Assembly: GCA_025999455.1 (NCBI GenBank) | Contig: AP024683.1 | Coordinates: 3,164,451 to 3,228,450 of the forward strand | Direction of reading: 5' to 3' | DNA from: Geminicoccaceae bacterium | GTDB lineage: Bacteria; Pseudomonadota; Alphaproteobacteria; Geminicoccales; Geminicoccaceae | DNA length: 64,000 bases | Shown: positions 36,495 to 45,684 of the stretch, piece after piece | How positions within the stretch are numbered: the first letter of the stretch is position 1 | How the letters are laid out: each line of letters starts with the position of its first letter | Position numbers and translations under genes: made by a program | The notes under the pieces: generated by a model | The model's database searches: none | What the model saw: only the letters and a program-made list of their open reading frames with translations | Told to the model about the DNA's origin: nothing

Positions 36495-37811
36495 GTGACC
36501 GCCCCCGCCCTCCTCCTCGCCGCGCCCTTCACGGGCTCGGGCAAGACCGTGCTCTGCCTCGGCCTCCTGCGTGCGCTCGCAGCGCGCGGGCTCGCCGTCG
36601 CGGCGTTCAAGGTCGGCCCCGACTTCCTCGACCCGGCCTTCCACGAACGCGCCACCGGCCGCCCGAGCCCGAACCTCGATCCCTGGGCGATGCGCCTGCC
36701 GACGCTCGTCGAGCTCTTCGAGTGGACGGCCTCGGGTGCGGAGATCGTGATCGGCGAAGGCATGATGGGGCTTGCCGACGGCGCCCCGGACGGCCGCGGC
36801 TCGACGGGCGATCTCGCGGCCCTGCTGGGTCTGCCCGTGATCCTCGTCGTCGACTGCAGCCGGCTGGGTGCCTCCGTGGCACCGCTCGTGGACGGCTTCC
36901 TCCGTTGGCGCGAGGAGGTCGAGATCGTCGGGCTGGTCTTGAACCGCGTGGCCGGCCCCGAGCACGCCGAGCTCTTGCGCGAGGCCTGCGAGGCGAGCTT
37001 TTCGACCCGGATCCTGGGATGGCTGCCCGAGGATCCGGCCCTGGTCCTGGCCGAACGCCATCTGGGGCTCGTTTTGCCCGAGGAGCAGCCCCGCCTCGAG
37101 GCCGTCATCGCCCGCGCCGGCGAGCTCGTCGCCGAACGGCTCGACCTCGATCGGCTGCTGCGCCTCGCCCGGCCGCCGAGCCTCGCCATCCTCGGCCCGC
37201 GGGCGCGGCCCTGGCCGCCGCTCGGCCGCAAGATCGCGGTCGCCCGCGACGCCGCCTTCGCCTTCACCTACCCTTCGGTCCTCGAGGGCTGGCGGGCGGC
37301 CGGCGCGGAGCTCGCCTTCTTCTCGCCGCTCGCCGACGAGGCACCGGCGGCGGACGCGGATGCGGTCTATCTGCCGGGCGGCTATCCCGAGCTGCACGCC
37401 GGAAGGCTCGCCGCCGCTTCGACCTTCCGCAGCGGGCTCGCCGCCGCCGCCGCCCGCGGCGCCTTCGTCTACGGCGAGTGCGGCGGCTACATGGCACTCG
37501 GCCGTACGCTGGTCGACGCCGAGGGAACCGCCCACCGCATGGCCGGCCTCCTCCCGCTCGAGACGAGCCTCGCCGAGCCGGCGCCGCGGATCGGCTGGCG
37601 GCGCATCCGGCTCGAGGGCGGAAGCCCGCTCGGACGCGACGGCGCCCGTTACAAGGCCCACGAATTCCACGTGGCGCGGACCCTGAGCGAGGGCGGGCCG
37701 CCCTTCGCCCGGGCGGCCGATGCGCGCGGCCGCGAGCTCGGGCCGGTCGGCTGTCGGATCGGCTCGATCGCCGGCTCCTTCCTGCACCTCATCGACCGCG
37801 AGGCGGACTGA
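36495..37811 (+). CDS. cobB: Cobyrinate / hydrogenobyrinate a,c-diamide synthase
   Basis: ATP- and glutamine-dependent amidation of the a and c side chains of the corrin ring. The 438-residue protein has an N-terminal P-loop (APFTGSGKTVLCLGLL), FKVGPDFLDP, a Mg/ATP segment GEGMMGLADG, VVDCSRLG, and a C-terminal class I amidotransferase-like domain with YLPGGYPELH, nucleophile Cys in YGECGGYMALG, and HEFH. The GTG start is weakly supported. It follows cobI and precedes the TRAP binding protein. Confidence 0.94.
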   Translation: MTAPALLLAAPFTGSGKTVLCLGLLRALAARGLAVAAFKVGPDFLDPAFHERATGRPSPNLDPWAMRLPTLVELFEWTASGAEIVIGEGMMGLADGAPDGRGSTGDLAALLGLPVILVVDCSRLGASVAPLVDGFLRWREEVEIVGLVLNRVAGPEHAELLREACEASFSTRILGWLPEDPALVLAERHLGLVLPEEQPRLEAVIARAGELVAERLDLDRLLRLARPPSLAILGPRARPWPPLGRKIAVARDAAFAFTYPSVLEGWRAAGAELAFFSPLADEAPAADADAVYLPGGYPELHAGRLAAASTFRSGLAAAAARGAFVYGECGGYMALGRTLVDAEGTAHRMAGLLPLETSLAEPAPRIGWRRIRLEGGSPLGRDGARYKAHEFHVARTLSEGGPPFARAADARGRELGPVGCRIGSIAGSFLHLIDREAD

Positions 37812-37886
37812 CGCCGGCAGCGCGCTGTTCAGCCGAGCGGGTTTGGCTTACCAGCGGTCGGGGGATCGATCCGAGGAGGGCTCTCG

Positions 37887-38963
37887 ATGAAGCGACGGGG
37901 ACTTCTCGCAACGGCCGGCGCCGCCGCGGCGACCGGTCTCGCCGCACCGGCCATCGCCCAGGGCCGCTTGCGCTGGAACATGGCGATGCCCTGGCCCAAG
38001 GGCACGCCGGGCGTGGCGGTGAACGCCGAACGCTTCGCCAAGCGGGTCGAGGCGATGTCGGGTGGGCGGATCGAGATCAAGCTCTTCGGCGCGGGCGAGC
38101 TCGTCCCGCCCTTCCAGGTCTTCGACGCCGTGCATGCCGGCACCGCCCAGATCGCGCACGGCACGCCCTATTATTGGGCGTCGAAGTCGCCCGCGCTCCA
38201 CTGGTTCACGGGCGTGCCCTTCGGCCTCACGGCCACGGAGCTGCCGGCTTGGCTCTATTACGGCGAGGGCGGAAAGCTCTGGAAGGAGGCGTACGCGCCC
38301 TTCAACGTCGTGGCCTTCTACGCCGGCTCCTCCGGGGTCCAGGCCGGAGGCTGGTTCCGCAAGGAGCTCAACAGCCTGGCGGATCTGCAGGGCCTCAAGA
38401 TCCGGATCGCGGGGCTCGGCGCCGACGTCATGCGGCGGCTCGGTGCGACCACCGTCACGACGCCGCCCGGCGAGATCCTGCCCAACCTCATGAGTGGGGC
38501 GATCGACGCCGCGGAATGGATCGGCCCCTGGAACGATCGCGCCTTCGGCCTGCAGAAGGTCGCCAAATATTACTACGTGCCGGCCTTCCACGAACCCGGA
38601 CCCGGCCTCGAGATCATGATCAACAAGCAGGAATGGGAGAAGCTCCCGCCGGACCTGCAGACGATCATCGAGGTCGCCGCTTCGGCCACCGCCAACGAGA
38701 CCTTGGCCGACTTCGTCTACCACAACATCGAGAGCTTCGTGCCGCTCTTGGGTGAGGGGGTGGAGCTGCGGACCTTCCCGGAGGACATCGTCAAGGCGAT
38801 GGGGCGCGAGGCGTTCGCGGTCTTCGAGGAGATCGCGAGCAAGGACCCGCTCGCCCGCAAGGTGCACGACAGCTTCCTCGCCTTCCTGCGCAAAGCCGTC
38901 GTCTACGGCGACCGGTTCGACGCCCGCTTGCTCGCCATGCGCCGGATGGTCGTCCCGCTCTGA
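37887..38963 (+). CDS. TRAP-type substrate-binding protein (DctP/TakP-like)
   Basis: A periplasmic receptor of 358 residues with a Tat-type signal (MKRRGLLATAGAAAATGLAAPAIAQG). The mature part shows the family pattern FAKRVEAMSGGRIEIKLFGAGELVPPFQVFDAV and YYWASKSPALHWF, closest in feel to TakP-like alpha-keto acid receptors. TRAP systems need DctQ and DctM permease subunits, but neither is in the window, so this is an orphan receptor. It lies between cobB and cobS, and a strong hairpin follows it. Confidence 0.9.
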   Translation: MKRRGLLATAGAAAATGLAAPAIAQGRLRWNMAMPWPKGTPGVAVNAERFAKRVEAMSGGRIEIKLFGAGELVPPFQVFDAVHAGTAQIAHGTPYYWASKSPALHWFTGVPFGLTATELPAWLYYGEGGKLWKEAYAPFNVVAFYAGSSGVQAGGWFRKELNSLADLQGLKIRIAGLGADVMRRLGATTVTTPPGEILPNLMSGAIDAAEWIGPWNDRAFGLQKVAKYYYVPAFHEPGPGLEIMINKQEWEKLPPDLQTIIEVAASATANETLADFVYHNIESFVPLLGEGVELRTFPEDIVKAMGREAFAVFEEIASKDPLARKVHDSFLAFLRKAVVYGDRFDARLLAMRRMVVPL

Positions 38964-38976
38964 ACCGACTCCGCCC

Positions 38977-39009
38977 GCGACCGCGCGCCGGTCGCTCGCG
39001 CGCGGTCGC
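38977..39009 (+). terminator. Perfect 11-bp stem hairpin after the TRAP gene
   Basis: Arms GCGACCGCGCG and CGCGCGGTCGC pair perfectly around an 11-base loop, 14 bp past the TRAP gene stop and ending 26 bp before cobS. There is no T-run. It is probably a transcript end or processing barrier. Confidence 0.5.
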
Positions 39010-39035
39010 TCCCCGAACCGACCGACGAGCCCGTC

Positions 39036-39761
39036 TTGGCCCTCCACGACCTCGAGGTCGCGCTCGCGATCCTCACCCGCCTGCCGAGCCGTCTGTCGAG
39101 CCCGCCCGGCCCGCGCGAGCTCGAAGCCTCGGTTCCCTGGTTCCCGCTCGCCGGGGCGGTGGTCGGTGCGATCGCCGCCGCCGTCTACCTCCTCGCCGGG
39201 CTCGTGGGCTTGCCCGGCCTCTCGGCCCTGCTGACCGCCCTCGCGGCCCAACTCCTGGCGACGGGCGCCCTCCACGAGCTCGGCCTCGCCCGGACCGTGG
39301 CGGCGATCGGCGAGATCCGTGCGGGCGCGGCCGACCGACGCGCCGAGCGCGGCACCTACCTCGCGGCGATCCTGCTCGTCTTGGCCCTCCTCGCACGGGT
39401 CGCCGCGCTCACGAGCTTTTGGAGCCCGACGAGCTTCGCGGCCGCCCTGATCGCCGCATCCGCGGTCTCACGCGCGGCCCTGCCGGTCGTGCTGATCGCC
39501 TCGCCCGCGACCACGACCTTGCGCCCGGAACGGAGCCGGGTGGCCCTCGGCCTCGGCCTCGCCGGCGCCATCGCGGTCGTGGTGCTCCCGCCGCTGCTCG
39601 CCGCGCAAGCGATCCTCTGGGCTGCACTCGCGGCGGCCGCCACCACGGTCTACCTCGCCCGGCGGCTCGGCGGCTGCGACGGCGACGGGCTGGGCGCGGT
39701 CCAGCAAGCAGCCGAACTCGCCTTCCTCACGGCCCTCGCCGCGGAGGGCTGGCCCGGCTAG
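39036..39761 (+). CDS. cobS: Adenosylcobinamide-GDP ribazoletransferase-like, degenerate motif
   Basis: CobS/CobV joins alpha-ribazole to adenosylcobinamide-GDP in the membrane. The 241-residue protein keeps the family layout: LAILTRLP, ASVPWFPLAGAVVG, six or so hydrophobic helices, and GGCDGDGLGAVQQAAEL near the C-terminus. The catalytic block HEDGLADTADG is altered to HELGLARTVAA: three Asp positions become L82, R86 and A89. The following KDSRIGTYG block is reduced to RRAERGTYLA. The reading frame is intact. The enzyme may be inactive or have changed; the fold assignment is firm, the activity is not. It probably has a GTG/TTG start just after the upstream hairpin. Confidence 0.78.
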   Translation: MALHDLEVALAILTRLPSRLSSPPGPRELEASVPWFPLAGAVVGAIAAAVYLLAGLVGLPGLSALLTALAAQLLATGALHELGLARTVAAIGEIRAGAADRRAERGTYLAAILLVLALLARVAALTSFWSPTSFAAALIAASAVSRAALPVVLIASPATTTLRPERSRVALGLGLAGAIAVVVLPPLLAAQAILWAALAAAATTVYLARRLGGCDGDGLGAVQQAAELAFLTALAAEGWPG

Positions 39762-39851
39762 GGAACGGTCGCGCCCCGGTCACACGGGAGCGGCATCTTC
39801 CGTCCGACGGCCCGGCGCGGGGGCGACCGGGCGGGCGCGAGGGAACCGAGG

Positions 39852-40913
39852 ATGACCGTTGCGACCAAGAGCTTCGACGAGCTCGAGGCGATGCTCGCCG
39901 ATCCGGACGTGCCGGACTCGGCGATCCGACCCTATCTCGTGGCCGATCCGGACACGTCGCGCCCGTTCGACCCGGTGATCGTGCCCGATCCGGCGCAGGT
40001 CTCGATGCGTCCGCTCGACGAGGTCCGGGCCCGGGGCCTGGGCTTTCTCGACTGGGCCAACCGTTGGTCGCGCTGGCGCCGCCGGCGCCGTTTCGAGCGG
40101 CGCTTTTCGGCGGGAGACCCGGCGCCTGTCCTGGTCTCGGAGGGCGACAGCTGGTTCCAGTTCCCGCTGCTCCTCGACGACACGATCGATCGGCTCGAGC
40201 CGCACTATCTGATCTGGAGCCTCGATGCCGCCGGCGACACGCTCGCCGACATGACCGGCCGCGATCGCGAATATGTCAGACCGCTCGTCGACGCGACGAT
40301 CGGGCCGCGGGTGCGCGGTCTCCTGTTCTCGGCCGGCGGCAACGACATCCTCGGCAGCGATCCGGGGACGGGCGACGGCATGCCGGTCCTGGAGAAACTC
40401 GTGCGGCCGCGCGAGCCGGGGAAGCCGCCGGCCGCGCATCTCGACGAGGCCGCGCTCGAAAAGCGGCTCGCCGCGATCGAGGCGGGCTACCGCCAGGTGC
40501 TGGAGACGGTGGCCGAGGTCCGGCCGGGCGTCTTCGTCGTGGGCCACGTCTACGCCTACGAGATTCCGGCCTTCACCGGCGATCCACGCGATCCGACATG
40601 GACCCGGCACGGCCGTTGGCTGCGCGAGCCGCTCGCCCGCCGCGGGTTCGAGGACCCCGCCGAGCAACGGGCGATCGTCCGTGCGCTGATCGACCGGCTG
40701 CACGGACGGCTCGCGCGGCTCATGGGCGGCAACTGCCCGGGTGGGGCCTATCGCCACGGTTGGCTCGTCAATTGCCGCGACCTGCTCGATCGCGTCGAGG
40801 AGTGGGCCGACGAGATCCACCCGACCGGAAGCGCGGGCCGCGGCCTCGCGCGGGTCGCCGAACGTTTCGACGCGGTGATCCGCGAAGCCCTCGCCGCTTC
40901 CCCGGTCGGCTGA
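39852..40913 (+). CDS. SGNH/GDSL-type hydrolase with extra N-terminal segment
   Basis: A cytosolic serine esterase-type protein of 353 residues. Nucleophile S100 is in VSEGDSWFQFP, the oxyanion Gly-Asn is in GGND (163-165) and the D320-H323 pair is in DEIHPT. An N-terminal stretch of about 85 residues (FDELEAMLADPDVPDSAIRPYL, then a very basic RWRRRRRFERR) precedes the fold and has no signal peptide. I do not recognise that segment; it may be an interaction domain. Substrate unknown. It stands alone, 90 bp after cobS. Confidence 0.82.
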   Translation: MTVATKSFDELEAMLADPDVPDSAIRPYLVADPDTSRPFDPVIVPDPAQVSMRPLDEVRARGLGFLDWANRWSRWRRRRRFERRFSAGDPAPVLVSEGDSWFQFPLLLDDTIDRLEPHYLIWSLDAAGDTLADMTGRDREYVRPLVDATIGPRVRGLLFSAGGNDILGSDPGTGDGMPVLEKLVRPREPGKPPAAHLDEAALEKRLAAIEAGYRQVLETVAEVRPGVFVVGHVYAYEIPAFTGDPRDPTWTRHGRWLREPLARRGFEDPAEQRAIVRALIDRLHGRLARLMGGNCPGGAYRHGWLVNCRDLLDRVEEWADEIHPTGSAGRGLARVAERFDAVIREALAASPVG

Positions 40914-40937
40914 GCCGGGCGGGCTGCCGGGCCGGGA

Positions 40938-42305
40938 TCAGAACGCGAACTCGGTGAAGAGCGGGTCGACCGACCGGCCCCATTCCTGCTCGTAGCGGCG
41001 GAGCTTCACCTCGGCCGGGGTGAGGCCGGTCGCGACCGTCTCCTCGAGGGGGGCGAGGTAACGGGTCTCGTCCTGGCCGTCCCAGTTGAGCCGGGCGCGG
41101 CGGGCGAGCCCCGCGCGCGCGAGCCCCACGACGGTGCGCGCGACCTCGAGGAGCATGCCGCCGCGGAACGGTGTGGCGAGCCCGAGGCGCGGGACCTCCT
41201 CGCGCAGCCGCTGGCGCTCTTCGGCCGTCCAATCGGCGACGAGATCGGCGGCCGCGGCGAGCGATTCCTCGTCGTAGAGGAGGCCGACCCAGAGGGCGGG
41301 AAGCGCGCAGATCGTCCGGAACCGACCGCCATCGGCGCCGCGCATCTCGATGTAGCGCTTCAAGCGGACCTCGGGGAACGCGGTCGTGACGTGGTCGGCC
41401 CAATCCGAGATTGTCGGCCGCTCGCCCGGCAGTGCCGGCAGACGGCCGTCGAGGAAGTCGCGGAAAGACTGACCGGCGGCGTCGATGTAGCGGCCGTCGC
41501 GGTAGACGAAGTACATGGGCACGTCGAGGAGGTACTCGACGTAGCGCTCGAAGCCGAAGCCCGGCTCGAAGACGAAGGGCAACATGCCCGACCGGTCGGG
41601 ATCGGTGTCGAGCCAGACCCGCGAGCGCAACGAGAGCCATCCCGAAGGCTTGCCCTCGAGGAAGGGCGAGTTGGCGAAGAGCGCGGTCGCGACCGGCTGG
41701 AGGGCGAGCCCGACGCGCATCTTCCGGACCATGTCGGCCTCGGACTCGAAGTCGAGATTGACCTGCACGGTACAGGTCCGCAGCATCATGTCGAGGCCGT
41801 GGCGGCCCTTCTTCGGCATGTACTCGCGCATGATGGCATAGCGCCCCTTGGGCATCCAGGGGATGTCCTCGCGCCGCCATTTCGGGTTGAAGCCGAGCCC
41901 GAGCATGCCGATCCCGAGCGGCTCGGCGACTTTCTTGACTTCGTCGAGGTGGGTGTGGACCTCGCAGCAGGTCTGGTGGAGTGTTTCGAGCGGCGCGCCC
42001 GAGAGCTCGAGCTGGCCGCCCGGCTCGAGCGTCACCGAACAGCCGTCCTTGACGAGCGCGATCGGCCGGCCGTCCTCGTAGATCCGCTGCCAACCGAAAC
42101 GGTCGGCGAGCCCGTCCAAAAGGGCTCGGATGCTCGCCCGTCCTTCGTAGGGCAAGGGCCGCAGATCGGCCGTCGTGAAGGCGAACTTCTCGTGCTCCGT
42201 GCCGATCCGCCAGGCGGCCTTGGGTTTGCAACCCCGCTCGAACCATTCGACGAGTTGGCGGCGATCGGTGATCGGCTCGCCCTTTCCGGCGGGTGGCGCG
42301 GACAT
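40938..42305 (-). CDS. gshA: Glutamate-cysteine ligase, plant/alphaproteobacterial type
   Basis: Makes gamma-glutamylcysteine, the first step of glutathione synthesis. At 455 residues its length equals the usual alphaproteobacterial enzyme. Motifs are [11 protein letters not shown] (substrate and Mg site), [42 protein letters not shown] and [14 protein letters not shown]. The ATG at 42305 lies just after a GAGAG site. It does not look like the E. coli gshA family. It is transcribed in the same direction as the ParA/GhrA-like pair upstream. Confidence 0.95.
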   Translation of the reverse strand: MSAPPAGKGEPITDRRQLVEWFERGCKPKAAWRIGTEHEKFAFTTADLRPLPYEGRASIRALLDGLADRFGWQRIYEDGRPIALVKDGCSVTLEPGGQLELSGAPLETLHQTCCEVHTHLDEVKKVAEPLGIGMLGLGFNPKWRREDIPWMPKGRYAIMREYMPKKGRHGLDMMLRTCTVQVNLDFESEADMVRKMRVGLALQPVATALFANSPFLEGKPSGWLSLRSRVWLDTDPDRSGMLPFVFEPGFGFERYVEYLLDVPMYFVYRDGRYIDAAGQSFRDFLDGRLPALPGERPTISDWADHVTTAFPEVRLKRYIEMRGADGGRFRTICALPALWVGLLYDEESLAAAADLVADWTAEERQRLREEVPRLGLATPFRGGMLLEVARTVVGLARAGLARRARLNWDGQDETRYLAPLEETVATGLTPAEVKLRRYEQEWGRSVDPLFTEFAF

Positions 42306-42382
42306 GAGGCTCTCCCGTTGCGGCCGCAGCCTCATAGCCGCGGCTCCCGGGCGCGGCAATCGGCCCGAGCGAACGGTCGCGC

Positions 42383-43024
42383 CTAGCGCCGCACGAGCGC
42401 GTCCTCGAGCTCGCGGGCGAGAGCGCGGACCTCCTCCGCCGCCACACCCTTGGGCTCCGCCTCGACGACCCCGAGGCCCCGGGAAAAGCTCGTGACGTAG
42501 ATCTGCCGATTGCCGAGCTCGGCCGCCGCCACGGGCCAGCCTTCGCGTGCGACGGCCGCACGCGCCTCCTCGACCGCCCGGCCGCGCGGCGGGACCCGCG
42601 TCCAGACGAGACGGGCCGGGCGCGATTCCTTCGCGGCGAGCGTGAAGGTGGCGCGGCTCGCCCAGATGTCGGCCGGGCTCGGCTGGCAGGGAACGAGCAC
42701 GAGGTCGGCGCGGCGGATCGCCCCTTTGGCTTCGCTCTCGGCGTGCGGCGGGGTGTCGACCAGCACGAGCTCGACCTCGCGCTGCAGCCGGTCGAGCTCG
42801 ACCCCGAGCCGCCAGCCGCCCACCATGGCGAAGCGGAGCTCCGGTGTGCCCCGCGCCTCGTGCTCGCGGATCCGCATCCAGCCCGTGAGCGTGGCCTGCG
42901 GGTCGATGTCGACGATCGCGACCTTGCGCCCGAGGGCCGCCACCGCCGTCGCGAGCTGGACGAGGAGCGTGGTCTTGCCGGCCCCGCCCTTCTGCTGCGC
43001 CACCGTGACCACGCGGGCGGTCAT
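42383..43024 (-). CDS. ParA-family ATPase, solitary
   Basis: A 213-residue P-loop protein with the deviant Walker A motif [22 protein letters not shown] and VLVDTPPH. No ParB, parS or plasmid genes lie nearby, so it is an orphan ParA/MinD-like protein that may position a cellular cargo rather than segregate DNA. It starts 12 bp after the dehydrogenase gene upstream and probably shares its transcript. It is short for chromosomal ParA. Confidence 0.85.
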   Translation of the reverse strand: MTARVVTVAQQKGGAGKTTLLVQLATAVAALGRKVAIVDIDPQATLTGWMRIREHEARGTPELRFAMVGGWRLGVELDRLQREVELVLVDTPPHAESEAKGAIRRADLVLVPCQPSPADIWASRATFTLAAKESRPARLVWTRVPPRGRAVEEARAAVAREGWPVAAAELGNRQIYVTSFSRGLGVVEAEPKGVAAEEVRALARELEDALVRR

Positions 43025-43036
43025 CCGGGACGTCGC

Positions 43037-43966
43037 TCAATAGCCGCGCGCGCGGTCGACGACGTGCAGGAGCGGCCGCCCGTCCCTCAGCCGGCGCAGA
43101 TTCTCGACGACGAGCTCGGCGCCGCTCTCGGGCAGGCTGTAGGAAGCGGCGTGCGGGGTCACCGTGATCTTCGGGTGCCGCCAGAAGGGGTGCTCCTTCG
43201 GCAGAGGTTCGCGCACGAACACGTCGAGCGTGGCATGGGCGAGCCGGCCGGTGTCGAGCGCGTCGAGCAGATCCTGCTCGACGAGATGGGCACCTCGGGC
43301 GAGGTTCACGAGCCGCGCCCCGCGTGGCAGCCGGGCGAAGAGCTCGGCGTTCAAGATCCCCCGTGTCGCCGGGGTGAGCGGCAGGAGGCAAACGAGCACG
43401 CCCACCCCGTCGAGGAAAGCGGCGAGCTCCTCGGGCCCCGCGAAGCAGCGGACACCTTCGATCGCCTTGCGGGTGCGGCTCCAGCCCCGCACCGTGAAGC
43501 CGTGGCGAGCCAAGAGACCCGCGCTCGCCGCGCCGAGCTCGCCGAGCCCCATGAGACCGACGACCGTCGCGGCAGCGGGCTTCGGCAGGACGAGCCGCCA
43601 CTCGGCGCGGCGCTGCTGCGCCTCGTAGACGTCGAGGTCGCGGTGGTAGCGGAGCACGTGCAAGAGCACGAATTCCGCCATGCTCGCGGTGAGCGAGGGG
43701 TCGACCATCCGGCAGAGCGGCAGCTCGGCCGGCAAGGTCGGGTCCTCGAGCAGCCGGTCGACCCCGGCGCCCAACGAGAAAATCGCCCGCAGATTGGGGA
43801 GGCTCGCCAACAGTCCCGGGGGCGGCAGCCACACGAGCGCGGCCTCGATCTCGGCCGGATCGCCGATCTCCGGGTAGATCCGCACGTCGAGGTCGGGCAG
43901 CCGGCGCGTGAGCGCCGCGCGCCAGGCGATCGGGTCGTCGTCCGGGCTCGCGAAGAGAAGCGCCAA
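43037..43966 (-). CDS. GhrA-like glyoxylate/hydroxypyruvate reductase
   Basis: An NAD(P)H-dependent D-2-hydroxyacid dehydrogenase of 309 residues. The pattern [21 protein letters not shown] followed by the nucleotide loop GLGELGAA and the catalytic set (Arg in NLARGAHL, Glu in VREPLP, His in TPHAAS) is that of GhrA. The start was chosen at TTG 43966 because GGAG lies nine bases upstream and the fold begins at once; longer frames are low complexity. It is divergent from the DUF3750 gene. Confidence 0.88.
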   Translation of the reverse strand: MALLFASPDDDPIAWRAALTRRLPDLDVRIYPEIGDPAEIEAALVWLPPPGLLASLPNLRAIFSLGAGVDRLLEDPTLPAELPLCRMVDPSLTASMAEFVLLHVLRYHRDLDVYEAQQRRAEWRLVLPKPAAATVVGLMGLGELGAASAGLLARHGFTVRGWSRTRKAIEGVRCFAGPEELAAFLDGVGVLVCLLPLTPATRGILNAELFARLPRGARLVNLARGAHLVEQDLLDALDTGRLAHATLDVFVREPLPKEHPFWRHPKITVTPHAASYSLPESGAELVVENLRRLRDGRPLLHVVDRARGY

Positions 43967-44088
43967 GGGGCCGTCTCCACCAGCGGTTCCACCCGCTTCT
44001 GGGCGGACCGTCGTCGCCTGGCAAGCCCGGGCTTGCCGGCCGGCGCGGGCGGCGCAGATGATCCGCGGAGGGTACCGCGGAGAGGGTC

Positions 44089-44862
44089 GTGCGACTTTTC
44101 TGGATCGCCTCGCTCGTGCTGCTGCTCGGCCCGGTCGGCTGTTCGCTCGTCGCCCAGCGGGCCGGCGGCCAGCCGCATTGGAGCCAGGCGCGCTGGGGAT
44201 CCTCGGGCCTGGCACCGGATCCGGCCGCCCATCCCGAGGCCATCGTCCAGGTCTACGCCGCCCGGACCTGGGGCTGGAAGTCGGCCTTCGCCGTCCATTC
44301 CTGGATCGTCCTCAAGGACGAGGGGGCCGCCGAGTACGAGCGCTTCGAGGTGGTGGGATGGGGCGTGCGGCGCGGTCTTCCGGCGGTGCGCCGCAACCTG
44401 CGTCCCGCCGACGGTTACTGGGCCGGCAACCCGCCCGAGCTCGTGTCCGAGAAGCGCGGTCCGGAAGCGGCCGCGCTCATCCCGAAGATCCGCGCAGCCG
44501 TCGCCTCCTATCCCTGGCCCGACAGCTACGTGACCTGGCCCGGCCCGAACTCCAACACCTTCGTCGCCCACGTGCTCCGCCAGGTCCCCGAGCTCGGCGT
44601 CGAGCTGCCGCCGACCGCGATCGGCAAGGATTTCTTGGGTGCGCAGCTCTTGGCGCCGATGCCGAGCGGCACGGGCTACCAGATCTCGCTCTTGGGTCTC
44701 TTGGGTGTCGGGCTCGCCCGCGCCGAGGGTCTCGAGCTCAACCTCCTGGGCCTCGTGATCGGCCTCGACCCCGCCGATCTCGCGATCAAGCTGCCGGGCC
44801 TCGGTCGGCTCGGCCTCCGCCCCGAGAACGGCGGCGACACCCGACGCGAGGCCGGCGTCTAA
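44089..44862 (+). CDS. DUF3750-family protein, probable lipoprotein
   Basis: A 257-residue protein with a short signal ending in GPVGC (lipobox-like, Cys about 18). The body matches the DUF3750 pattern as I know it: [51 protein letters not shown] Cys/His/Asn-type pattern (VHSW, NSNTF) hints at a papain-like or amidase fold, but function is unknown. The GTG start has GGAG nearby. It overlaps the PaiB-like gene end to end by four bases. Confidence 0.82.
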   Translation: MRLFWIASLVLLLGPVGCSLVAQRAGGQPHWSQARWGSSGLAPDPAAHPEAIVQVYAARTWGWKSAFAVHSWIVLKDEGAAEYERFEVVGWGVRRGLPAVRRNLRPADGYWAGNPPELVSEKRGPEAAALIPKIRAAVASYPWPDSYVTWPGPNSNTFVAHVLRQVPELGVELPPTAIGKDFLGAQLLAPMPSGTGYQISLLGLLGVGLARAEGLELNLLGLVIGLDPADLAIKLPGLGRLGLRPENGGDTRREAGV

Positions 44863-45527
44863 GCGCCGCCAGCCGGTGGCCGAGGCGGTGGCGGTGCGAG
44901 GGCCCGCATGGCGGCGGCCGTCGCCAGATCGCCCGGATCCGACGATGCGGCGAGGCCGCGCACGACACCCGCGCGGTCGTCCACGGGCCGGTTCTGGCTG
45001 AGCTTCAGCTTGCCCTCGATCCGTTCGAGCCGCAGCCGCAGGCCCACGATGCCCTTCAATTGGGCGGCCACGAAGTCGGGCGGGGCATCCTCGACCGCCC
45101 AGGGCGCGGCACGGCCCCTTTCGTGGTGGTCGGTGAGCCGGCGGACGAGATCGAGGAGCTCGGCCCGATCCTCGACGAGCTCGGGTGTCCCGATCGCGTG
45201 GACGGCCACGTAGTTCCAGGTCGGCACGACGCGGCCGTGGGTCCGCTTCGACGGATAGAAGGACGGGCTCACGTAAGCCTCCGGGCCGAGGAAGATCGCG
45301 ACCGCCTCGCGCGCCTGCCGCAACGCGCCGACGTGCGGGTTGGCGCGGGCGAGATGACCGAGCAATGTCCCGAGGGGTGCCGGCTCGGGGTCGAGCAGGA
45401 GCGGCAGATGGGTGATTTCGACGCCACCCTCGGGCGTGGCCGAGACGAGCGTCGCGAGCCCGATCTCGCGGACGAGCCCTTGCAGGACCTCGATCCGATC
45501 CTCGCGGAAGGCGGGCGGCAGGTACAC
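44859..45527 (-). CDS. PaiB-type FMN-binding protein
   Basis: A 222-residue member of the FMN-binding split-barrel family named after B. subtilis PaiB (negative regulator of sporulation and protease genes). It shows MYLPPAFREDR at the N-terminus, ATLVSATPEGGVEITHLPL, GHLARANPH, FLGPEAYVSPSFYPSK and VPTWNYVAVH, all family marks. The GTG at 45527 is backed by a GGAGG site eight bases upstream. Whether it regulates anything here is unknown; it may be a flavin reductase. Confidence 0.88.
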   Translation of the reverse strand: MYLPPAFREDRIEVLQGLVREIGLATLVSATPEGGVEITHLPLLLDPEPAPLGTLLGHLARANPHVGALRQAREAVAIFLGPEAYVSPSFYPSKRTHGRVVPTWNYVAVHAIGTPELVEDRAELLDLVRRLTDHHERGRAAPWAVEDAPPDFVAAQLKGIVGLRLRLERIEGKLKLSQNRPVDDRAGVVRGLAASSDPGDLATAAAMRALAPPPPRPPAGGA

Positions 45528-45684
45528 GATCCGTTCCTCCGGCGGGGCGCCCGGCAACGGTAGCGAGCCGCCGTCCCGCGCCCAAGGGCCAATCCGCCAC
45601 GCGGGTCGGGGCCGCACCCGCGGCGCTCGACAGGGCCTCGGCCGGTCCCTAGCTTCCGCCGCCGGCCGGAAACGGGAGGCTCGC

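Noticed and set aside
42383-43024. Plasmid or chromosome partition locus
   Set aside because: No parB gene or parS-like inverted repeats are present near the ParA-like gene.
40938-44243. A single 1101-codon minus-strand gene covering gshA to the GhrA-like gene
   Set aside because: Only its last 455 codons (GshA) have domain character; the rest is out of frame with the ParA-like and GhrA-like genes.
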